64,000 nt of DNA, taken from contig JAEVHH010000006.1 of NCBI GenBank assembly GCA_017607445.1, positions 806,001 to 870,000 on the forward strand, given 5' to 3'. Positions 45,418 through 54,789 of this stretch are shown here, piece after piece. The DNA is from Histoplasma ohiense. Taxonomy: Eukaryota > Ascomycota > Eurotiomycetes > Onygenales > Ajellomycetaceae. The notes beneath the pieces were generated by a model. It saw only the letters and a program-made list of their open reading frames with translations. It searched no databases and was not told the origin of the DNA. The first letter of the stretch is position 1, and the number at the start of each line of letters is the position of its first letter. The position numbers and the translations under genes were made by a program.

Positions 45418-46430
45418 ATGCCCCCCCAGCTCAGTGAATTTACCACCAATGAGATCGTACGCCTTCTAAATGATGGTTATATGCCTGCTCAGATTGCGCA
45501 GACCATTGAGTGCCATCTGACCACTGTATATCAAATCCAACAAAATATTCACTGCTTTGGAACTGCTAGAAGTCCTCATTCAACATGGGGTGTAAAGCCA
45601 AAGATCACACCAGATATCTTGTCAGGTTTGAAGAACTTTTTTGAGGCATATCCAACTGCATATTGTGATGAGGCTGTCTGCTTTGTGAAGGATGAATTTG
45701 ATGTTGATATCCACTCTTGATTGATATCTAGATTGTTGAAGAAACTGAATTTGACATGGAAGAAGGTGATTAATTATTGCAATTGTCACTTATAGAATCT
45801 GCTAATCTGTTCTATTTGATATAGGTTGAATCTGTGGCCAGTCAATGCAATGAAGAACTTTGAGCTGAATGGCATATTCAAGTTACTCAGTATCAATCTA
45901 ATCAACTTATCTTTTTAGATGAGAGTGCTGTGAATGAACATACTGCAGATCAATGATATGAATGGTCAAGCAGAGGATTCTCTTGTCACATTAGAAGACT
46001 CTGTAAACAATCTTGCAGATGATCAATCTTATCTGCAATAAGTGTCAATGAATATCTTGATTATGATATATATCAGAGGTTCTATAATACAGAGAGGTTC
46101 AATGAGTTTGTACATGTCTGAATACTGCTCAAATGCCAACAAGGTTATCACTACTTAGTGATGAATAATTGCTCTTCTCATTGTTCACAGGCACTGTGAG
46201 ATCTCTGCAGAGAAGCTGGCATTGAACTTTTATTCTTATCTCCATATTCTTCTGATTATAATTCTATAGAGGAGTCATTTCACACATTGAAAGAATGAAT
46301 TAGAAGATACAGATGTCAGTTAGAGAATCAGTTTGATGGAGATTTTGAAGCCTTCTTACATCATGCAGTTGAGAACTTCATGGGAGAAGAAGATGCAAGA
46401 GAATATTTCAGATCTGCTCATATAGAATAG
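45418..46430 (+). pseudogene. Tc1/mariner-type transposase, decayed
   Basis: The open part (45418-45720) codes an N-terminal helix-turn-helix region: FTTNEIVRLLNDGYMPAQIA and TVYQIQQNI. A spliceosomal intron with GTGATT donor and ATAG acceptor (about 45768-45828) leads to the catalytic part. That part shows LIFLDESAVNE (first Asp at 45918), HYLVMNNCSSHC where Asn (46164) stands in place of the second Asp, and PYSSDYNSIEESFHTLKE with Glu at 46269. The 34 residues between the second and third acidic positions give a DD34E type. There are several internal TGA codons, some at positions where Arg or Trp is expected, and the end is TAG at 46428-46430. It cannot make an active enzyme as it stands. 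Confidence 0.88.
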
Positions 46431-46486
46431 TATTGTAAAATCTAGAAAGATTCAGATTGCAATTCAATTATGATGATATATAATAT

Positions 46487-47334
46487 CTAAGTTTCAAATT
46501 CAGAAGCAGAAGCAGTATGAGGTCTGCTGTCATCACTACAAACAGCAGATAAAGACAATTTAATCTTCTTCAACTGTGACTGCCAGATAGAACTCTTTAA
46601 CCCATCTTTTATTATTGAGAATATACTCATTCCAATATTCAACTGAATCATCTGCTTGTTTGTCATTGTCTGTATATGATTCAGTTCAAATCCTTTATTC
46701 TGAATAATGCTCTTTGCAGTTAAAAGAGCTTCTGCTCTTTGAGATCTCTCTGTCATCAATCAGTTGAAGAACTCATCAATAAACAGATCTGTGTGTTCAC
46801 CAAACTGAGGGATTGAACTACTTTGAATAGAAGGCAGGTTCGGATTCGATGGCAGGTTTGGATTCAATGGCAGGTTCGGAATAGGAGACAGGTTCAGAAT
46901 AGAAGGCAGGTTCGGATTTGATGGCAGGTTTGAATTTGATGGCAGGTTTGAATTCAATGGCAGGTTTGGATTTGATGACAGGTTTGAATTCAGTCCTCCC
47001 ATGCCTTCCATTCCTTCCATCATATATTTCATCACCATCACATTGATTATCTCACTTGGAGACACAATATTAGATGAAGGAGTTGAGGGAGGAAATATAA
47101 CTGCTGGCATCTGAGGTGTCTGTATAGAAGGATTAGAAGCAGATATAGATTTGCTTTTTCATTTCTTCTTCTCCTTTCTATTCATTAATCTTTTTGTCAT
47201 CTTTCTTGAGGGATTTTTAACTGTTGCATGTCCACATTCAACATCATCTATCCAACTGGCAATCTCACTACTCAGGAGTTGAATATGAGTATCATCAAAA
47301 GCTATCCAACAAATGCCCTGCTCAAAGTTATGAC
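46487..47334 (-). pseudogene. Accessory gene of the mariner element, 3' part
   Basis: Downstream half of a minus-strand gene cut by the LTR retrotransposon. It codes EQGICWIAFDDTHIQLLSSE and IASWIDDVECGHATVKNPSR, then a basic run RLMNRKEKKK, a Pro/Asn-rich repeat (units of six residues like LPSNPN at 46833-46994), and a C-terminal region DLFIDEFFN, TMTNKQMIQLNIGMSIFSII. Two in-frame TGA codons (after RKEKKK and DEFFN) break it. The frame continues across the retrotransposon into the 5' part when one copy of the 5-bp target duplication is counted. No known family was recognised. Confidence 0.7.
46833..46994. repeat. Nine 18-bp coding repeats in the accessory gene
   Basis: Nine adjacent copies close to GGCAGGTTCGGATTCGAT, each six codons on the minus strand and giving a Leu-Pro-Ser/Leu-Asn-x-Asn pattern. 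Differences between copies are largely C/T and G/A changes. Confidence 0.85.
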
Positions 47335-47868
47335 TGTGACGGGTTAGCACCCGTTAGCAATTAACTTACGCAATCAACTCCCCTTCTGCACCTGCTTGTT
47401 TCTGGCTGTTGTAATCTCATGTAACCCTTGATGTTCTTCTGCTCTGTGCTCCACACTTGTGTAGTTTCTAACAATTCTTTCATGTAGCTTCTTACATTCC
47501 CCCACTCTGTGTTCCACACTCATGTAGTCTCTAATGATTCTTCCGCATAGCTTCTTATGTTCTCCCACTCTGTGTTCCATGCTCACATAGTCTCTAACAA
47601 TTCTTCCACATAGCTCTCAATGATTCCCCCACTCCATGTTCCACACTTGTGTAACTTCTAACAATTCTTATGTGTACCTCTTAATGTTCTTCCACTCTGC
47701 ACTTCACTGTGGAGCAGCTTCTGATATTCTTTCACTCTGAACTTTTCTCTATAAGAACCCTCTTTGTATGATCTTTTCTTCTGATTTCTTTTCTCTTTCT
47801 TTTCTTAATCAATTCATAATCTGTAATTAGAATAGTATCAAATTGTTAATTGAAGTATGCCCATTACA
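47335..47868 (+). repeat. 5' LTR
   Basis: 534 bp, TGTGAC...TTACA. It contains tandem-like segments of TAGTTTCTAACAATTCTTTC type. It differs from the 3' LTR mainly by C/T and G/A transitions. The following 47869-47885 is the expected primer-binding position, but I could not match it to a tRNA. Confidence 0.92.
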
Positions 47869-48263
47869 TTACAAATTGATTCTTCTGTGTTTTAGACCTG
47901 AGTGTCTTGTTATTAGTTCTTACATCTGAGTGTGTTGTTTAAAATCTGAGTGCCTCATTATCAGTTCTTACATCTGAGTGCATCATTTACAGACTCAAGT
48001 GTCTAGTCATTACAAGAGATCTCTTGTGGGTCTGAGTGCCTCTATCATTAGTTATATAGATCATCATGTCTAAGCATCTGAAACACAATCAACTGTGTTC
48101 TACAAGGTCTGAATGTCTACAAACTGTAACACTGTGAATAGTATTCACAAAGAAGCTTGATCAAGCTTAGTGCTGCAACACTGTGAATAGTGCCTGCAAG
48201 AGGACTGAGTGTCTACAAGTATTCCTTTTCTTTTATTATTATTACATGTTCTTAGATATCAAA

Positions 48264-51200
48264 ATGAACTACAAACAATTCTACAAACATCCACTGCATC
48301 TGAACACAGTGGACGACAACTTAGATCTATGAAGCATCCTCCAGCAACAGACACTACAGATGGCTGAATTGCAACAATGACTTGCTGAAATGAGCACTTC
48401 TGTGTTCACTGTTCCTCCTACACCCACACCTCATGAAAAGCCCTCAAGAGAGAAGCTTTCAATTCTCAACAAATACAAGAGAGACCTAGTGCTCTATCTT
48501 GTGTGGAAGTCAAAAGCAAACATCAAATTGAACATCAACAGATGAGCAATAGACTCACTATTCAATCAAGCATGGTATATCTATAGCAGATTGAATGACA
48601 ATGTGTTAGCAAAATTCCAACTCTGAATGAGTCATTGTCAGAACCATCAGTGTACATCAGAGCTAGTCTTTCAACAACTCAACTCCCTCTTTCTTAATTC
48701 TACACTTCAAGCCAAGATGTTAGACTGGCTTAATCAGACTTGTCAGATGAACATCATATTGACAACTTATCTTTCTGAATTCAATTGCAAGCTTCTAGAA
48801 GCAGATGAGCAAGACTGAGACAATGCTATCAAGATCAATATATTGTTCAAGAACTTGAACTTTCAGTTGTATAACTGAAGTGTAGAGTGTCTGAAGTTCT
48901 CAATATACAGTGAATTCTGCACTGATCTTCATCTGTTGAACAACAATCTGTCTCAGTTCCACACACTTCAAAATTGCAGAGGATTTCACTGAACAAATGT
49001 GTATGCTTCAAACCACTCTGCAGCACCCCCCACCTCTGAACCAGAATCAATAAACTGAGTCTCACATGTGAATGCAAACTGCTTGAGAGTCTCCAATGTC
49101 TCAGAAAAGAACACTGCTGATCAAATCATCAGAGAAGTCTGCATACACTGTGACAAGTCAGAGCACTTTGTGAATCAATGTCTGAATGCAATCACTCTGA
49201 GTAAACCCCCCATGCATGTGAATGCTGCATCGCCTGTGGATAGGCAAGAACAGGGAAAAGACAAGCTCTCACTCTAAAACACAGATGAGAGCTCAAGGAG
49301 CAAAAAGCTAGCTGAAGATTCAAGCAGAAGATGCAAGCAGACACAATCATGATCTCTACCATTGTAAATAGTCTAGTCAACATACAAGCAATGGTAGACA
49401 GTGGTTTTCTTCATTACACTCTTATAGACACTCAGCTGATTGAGAAGCATAAGCTTCAGCATATCCTCTTTCTCAAGCTGTGTAAGCTCAGTGAATTTGA
49501 TAACTTCAGAGGATCTGCCTTCTACAACATGGTAAGATTTAATGTCAATGTAGAAGGACATGAGAAAAAGAATGTATACACATATGAAATACAAGACCTT
49601 GAGTACAACCTAATGCTCGGTCTATCATGACTCACAGAATTTGGAACCTTGTTGAATGCATGCAACCACTGCCTTATTTTCCCAGAAGATGATTGTGTTT
49701 ATGAAAAAGATGTTGATAGAACCACTGATCTCACTCAGATATCAGCAGAAGCATACAAACTACTAACCCACCAAGTGCATGAGAAGAAGAACATCCAAGT
49801 GTTTGCTGCTAGCATGATGAATATCAAAAAGACATTAGAGAAACTAGAACCCAAGAACCTCAAGAAACTGCACAAAGAACTATCTGAATTGTACAAAGAT
49901 TTCACAGATGTGTTCAACAAAAAAGAAGCTGAAAAGCTTCCCTCTCACTGAGAACCTGGCATAGATTATATGATCAAACTCATCAAAAAAGATGGTAAGA
50001 ATCTGCAACTGCTCTGAAGTTCTCTCTACAGCATATCACACAATGAGCTTCTTGTTCTACAAAAAACACTCAATGAATTACTGGACAAAGACTTCATTTG
50101 TGTTAGCAACTCATCTGCTGCAGCATCTGTACTGTTTGTGAAGAAATCAGAAGAAGGCTTACAATTCTGCATTGACTACTGAGAACTCAACAAGATTACA
50201 CAGAAGAACTGATACTCTCTCCCACTCATCAACAAAACACTTGAATAAATAGAAAAAGCAAAATGATTTATGAAGCTCAACATCTCTGCAGCCTTCTATA
50301 AGATAAGAATTAATGAAGGTGATGAATGGCTAACCACTTTTCATACATGTTACAGATTATACAAATGGACAGTGACCCCCTTTGAATTAGTGAACACTCT
50401 GAGCATGTTTCAGAAATACATTAACTGGGCCCTATGAGATCTGCTTGATGAGATCACCTCAGTGTACATGAACAATATTCTGATCTTCATTGATGGACTG
50501 CTCACTGAGCACCACAAGCACATACAACAAGTGCTTGACTGTCTATGTAAAGCTGGACTGCAAGTGAACATTGACAAATGCAACTTCAAGACCAAGTCTA
50601 CAACCTATCTAGAATTCATCATTGAAGCTGAAAAAGATGTATGCATGGATTCTAAGAAGATGGAAGCAATCCTCAACTGAGAGACACCAGTCTCAGTAAA
50701 AGAGACTGAAAGCTTCCTAGAATTCATCAACTTCTACCAAAGATTCATCAAAGACTTCTCCAATATCATACAACCACTGATGGACCTGACCTGAAAAGAC
50801 ACTGTATTCCAATGGACTGACAAAGTGGACGCAGCATTCAAAAAGCTGAAGCATATATTCACAAGCACCTCAATGCTGCAATCATTTGATTCAGATAAGT
50901 ATATGATTCTCAAAACAGACACCTCAGATTATGTAGTAGACAGAGCACTAATGCAATATGATAATGAAGATGTTCTACAACTCTGTGTCTTCATCTTAAA
51001 AAAGATGTCATCCACTGAATGCAACTATGAGATCTATGACAAGAAGCTTCTAGCAATCATATGATGCTTCAAAGAATGAGAGTTCAAATTTATGAGTGTT
51101 GAGAAGTTTGAGATTGTTACTGATCATAAGAACTTAGAATACTTCACAATCACTTATAAACTCATCAAGAGGCATATGCATTGATCATTGTTTCTTAGCT

Positions 51201-52909
51201 GTTTTTCATTCACAATTTGTTATCAATCTGAAGTAGAGAACACTCTTGTGAATGCTCTGTTCTACTGAGAACAAGATATGCCATCTGATGATCTAGATGA
51301 CAGATGAAAACACTGAGAGCATTGATTAATCAACCCCACAATCATAGAAAGTTCTACACAATCAGACAAACTCTGTGTACATATCAACCAGTTCTGAGCT
51401 CAAGAACCCTCACTCAAAGAACAATGAAGACTAGCAGCAGAAGCAGATGAATTCTGACAGCAAGCCACTGAAGCTGTATGAAGTAAAGCATCTTGATTCC
51501 CTGCAGATGTATACTCAAGAATGAATATCTCAGCATATTTGATTGATGATGATAACTGCTTATACTTTTGAGATAGATGATGGGTCTCTGATTCAGAACT
51601 TCTACAAATACAGATCATGCAAGAAATTCATGACTTGCTGATGACTGAGCACTCAGAATATGAAATTATGTACAACATCATCATCTGAGAATTCTACTGA
51701 TCAGATATGTCAAAAAACATACACTGATTCATACACAACTGTGATTGCTGCAGCTCAGTGACAGCATGGCATGAACACTGAAAAGAGATACTGAAGTCTC
51801 TATCTGTTTCTGACTGAACTTGGTGTGATATAGCTATCAATTTTGCAGTTTTCTTACTCAAAAGCAGAGGTTCTACAAACATTCTAGTCATTGTCAACTG
51901 ACTCAGCAAGGGTGTAATACTACAGCTCTGTGACAAGATGAATGCTGAAGTAGTTGCAGATGTCTTCATCAGAAGCTCATTCTATTGTATACACAGTCTG
52001 TCTTCATTCATTGTGTCAGATAGAGACAGTCAATTTGTCAGTGCACTCTGAGCCTGCATATGCCAATTATTAAGAATTGAATGAAAGTTATCAACAGTGT
52101 ATCACTCAGAGACTGATGGAGCTACTGAGAGGATGATACAAATAGTAAAGAATATTCTCTGTAAGTTCTGCAATTATACATAAGACAACTGAAGCAATCT
52201 GCTGCCACACACTGAGATTGCAATTAACAGTTGAGATTCTGCTACAACAGATGTAAGCTCATTCTTTCTTCTATATGAATACAATCTAGAGGTTCTGAAC
52301 TTCTTCAAGACTTCTCAAGAAACTATGCATGTCTGCAGCCCCATACAGACAGCAGAGAACATCATGAGTAAGCTGAAGAAAATCTGTAAATAAGCAGAAG
52401 CTTCAATGATCAGTGCTTAGTAAGATTATAAGAATCAAATGAACATCAGAAGAAGTTCTGCAATCTGATATTATATAGAAGACAAAGTCTGACTGAATCT
52501 CAAGAACATAAGAACAGATCATCTCTCACATATACTAGATTACCATCACATCAAGTATACAGTGAAGAAAGTGCTAGACACACACAATTATTGACTCAAC
52601 ACTCTGTCTGGCATTCATGATATCTTTCATACAAACCTGCTCCAACCTGCGGCCGAGGATCCATTCCCCTCACAGAGAACCTCCAATTGACAGCCACTCA
52701 TCATCATAGAAGAAGACAACAAACTTGAGTGGGAAATCAAAGCAATCCTTGACAATAGAACCAACCACCACCACTGTGAATACCTCATCAAATGAGTAGA
52801 ATACAATCATCTGATCTGAGAACCCATGTCTGCTTTGAAGGACACCACCACCCTCAACATCTACAAGTCCTCACTCACTTCAGTAGAGGGGGATAATGTG
52901 ACAGATTAG
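48264..52909 (+). pseudogene. gag-pol of the gypsy element, decayed
   Basis: One long degenerate coding region. The start is MNYKQFYKHPLHLNTVDDNL. A CCHC knuckle CIHCDKSEHFVNQC lies at 49140-49181. The protease motif AMVDSG is near 49390. Reverse transcriptase spans about 50080-50680, with VYMNNILIF in place of the YxDD box (both catalytic Asp codons now Asn). RNase H is about 50880-51300 (LKTDTSDYVV, EIVTDHKNL). Integrase (SDRDSQFVSAL, HSETDGATERM) is about 51960-52140. A chromodomain-like end reads LEWEIKAILDNRT, EYLIK, EPMSALKD. It is riddled with in-frame TGA, often where Arg (CGA) or Trp is expected. It is not functional. Confidence 0.9.
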
Positions 52910-53430
52910 CATCTGTTAGCAATTAACTTATGCAATCAACTCCTCTTCTGCACCCACTCATTTCTGGCCATTGTAATCTTGTGTAATTCTCAATGTTCTT
53001 TCACTCTGTGCTCTGTGCTTGTATAATTTCTAACAATTCTTCTGTGTAGCTTCTTATGTTCCTCTGTTCTGTGTTCTGTACTTGTGTAGTCTCTAACAAT
53101 TCTTTCATATAGCTTCTTACATTCTCTCACTCTGTGTTCTGCACTTGTATAGTCTCTAACAATTCTTTCACATAGCTTTCAATGATTTCTTCATCTCACA
53201 TTTCATGCTCATGTAACTTCTAATAATTCTTACATGTATCTCTTAATGTTCTTCTGCTCCATGCTTCACTGTGGAGTGGCTTCTGATATTCTTCCACTCT
53301 GAACTTTTCTCTATAAGAACCTTCTTTGTACAATCTTTTCTTCTGATTTCTTTTCTCTTTCTTTTCTTAATCAATTCGTAATCTGTAATTAGAATAGTAT
53401 CAAATCGTTAATCGAAGTACACCTGTTACA
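52897..53430 (+). repeat. 3' LTR
   Basis: 534 bp, the same length as the 5' LTR, beginning TGTGACAGATTAGC and ending CCTGTTACA. It retains two CpGs near its end (ATCGTTAATCGAAG) that are TpG or CpA-like in the 5' copy. Confidence 0.92.
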
Positions 53431-53435
53431 ATGAC

Positions 53436-54333
53436 AATTCATCTTTTGACAACATCAGTGAGCAGTTATCTCACACTCAATCTGCAAAGAATCATGCTCA
53501 TTTGACTGTTGATTTTGAGTCTTCTTCAGCTGCTGGCTAGTGGCTGTGGATCTTGTATGTGTAGGCGGCAGCTTTTCATCATTGGATATTTCATGAATTC
53601 AAGAAGATTTGGCAGAATGATAGAGAGGGAATTTGACAGATGATGAGATTACTTCTTCTTTGACATCTAATGCTTTTTTTGATATCAATGTCTGAGTTGT
53701 TAATTGAGAATCTGACACTCCAATGAAAGCTGCAGGACTGTGTATTACAGAGGTGTTTGAGAATAGAGTTGAGATATCAAGAAGATTAAAAGAGATGGTA
53801 ATCTTGATGCTAAATCCACTCATCTTCTTCTTATATAACTTCTTCAGAAGAGTGATAATCTCTCTTCAATCTGTCTCCTTCTCAAGAGTGATTTTGATTG
53901 AAGATTCATGTTTGTTTGATGAGATGACTGCTATACAATTTGCAACTTCTATCTTCTTGCAGTTCTGCTTCATAACATACTCTTCAGCTATTCTTTTTGC
54001 AGTATATTGAATACAATAGAAGCTGACAGTCATATCATTTATTGTGACATTCTGTAACTTGATCTTTATAGACTCCTTTATTCCATTGATAATCATCCAT
54101 TCATACAGTCTGAATGAGATCTCAGACTCAGAGATAGGTGTTTGCAGAAATCAAGAATCTTCTGACTGTGTCTTCTTCTCCTCCTCTTTCTTATCCTCCT
54201 TCTCATCATCAGTTGGATTCTTGTCATTATCTGGAACATCTGGAACAGGCAGTTTGGGCAGATGAAGGTGAAGGGTAGTTGGAGTCCCTTTACAAGCTTG
54301 CAAGGCAGTAGAATGGTGGGTGTTGCAGGGCAT
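53436..54333 (-). pseudogene. Accessory gene of the mariner element, 5' part
   Basis: The start codon at 54331-54333 lies exactly where the right inverted repeat ends. It codes MPCNTHHSTALQACKG, a conserved-looking LPKLPVPDVPDND, a Glu/Lys-rich acidic run, then FRLYEWMIINGIKESIKIKL and SFYCIQYTAKRIAEEY. Further downstream are TLLKKLYKKK and SGFSIKITISF. Four or so TGA codons interrupt the frame. Together with the 3' part the gene would be roughly 580 codons. It has no transposase motif and no family I can name. Confidence 0.68.
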
Positions 54334-54535
54334 ATTGATGTATTTGATGATAAAGGTGTGTATTTGATGATAAAGGTGTGTATTTGATGATAAAGGTGTG
54401 TATTTGGATGAATTGGATGATATTTGAATGATTCTAGAGATATGTGGATATTTTGGTTATTTTTGCGGTGTTTTGCTATTATTTTTCAGGGGGTGGCAGA
54501 AAATTCTGTTTTCGCAAGCTTTACGTCCGCCACAA
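54334..54535 (-). repeat. Right terminal inverted repeat of the mariner element
   Basis: Reverse complement of the left arm, with three rather than two copies of the 20-bp internal repeat. The outer four CpGs match the left arm, but the inner ones are changed to CpA (read in the arm's orientation). It ends at the start codon of the accessory gene. Confidence 0.9.
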
Positions 54536-54789
54536 TATTTTTCACCTAGTGTTTGACGAAATAATTGAATCACGTGATCCAAGAATTAAACCTAGCTTTA
54601 TCTCTGCTCAACGCGCATCCCTTTGGCATTCTCTTTTCTCTCCCGTCAGTTCCCAAATTCTAGCATCACATAATATATACAAGTGTCAGTTTATATATGT
54701 GCGTTGATTGGCTCCCTGTCTTCCAAGTAATTCGTGTCGACTGAGCTGAAGGGTCGAAGGATCCTGTACTTCTTTTGTAATTCTCCAAT

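Larger units (their letters stand above)
47335..53430 (+). mobile_element. Ty3/gypsy LTR retrotransposon, chromodomain-bearing type, full length but decayed
   Basis: It has two 534-bp LTRs, each beginning TGTGAC and ending TTACA, and is flanked by the 5-bp duplication ATGAC (47330-47334 and 53431-53435). Between them are gag with a zinc knuckle, protease, reverse transcriptase, RNase H, integrase and a C-terminal chromodomain-like block. A purine tract (AGTAGAGGGGGA, 52882-52893) lies just before the 3' LTR. It is inserted in the accessory gene of the mariner element and so arrived later. Confidence 0.94.
45236..54535. mobile_element. Tc1/mariner-type DD34E element with two genes, interrupted by an LTR retrotransposon
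   Basis: Both ends carry the same long inverted repeat beginning TTGTGGCGGACGTAAAGCTT and are flanked by TA (45234-45235 and 54536-54537), the target duplication of Tc1/mariner elements. Without the inserted retrotransposon the unit is about 3.2 kb. It codes a transposase on the plus strand and a second gene of unknown role on the minus strand, convergent with each other. The insertion is in the intergenic space between RSM27 and CUS1, so neither host gene is broken. Both genes are degraded by CpG-type transitions. Confidence 0.92.

Noticed and set aside
53436..54333. Reading the accessory gene as a separate repeat inserted in the mariner element
   Set aside because: Its start codon abuts the inverted repeat exactly as the transposase start does at the other end. 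No second set of ends or target duplication was seen around it.
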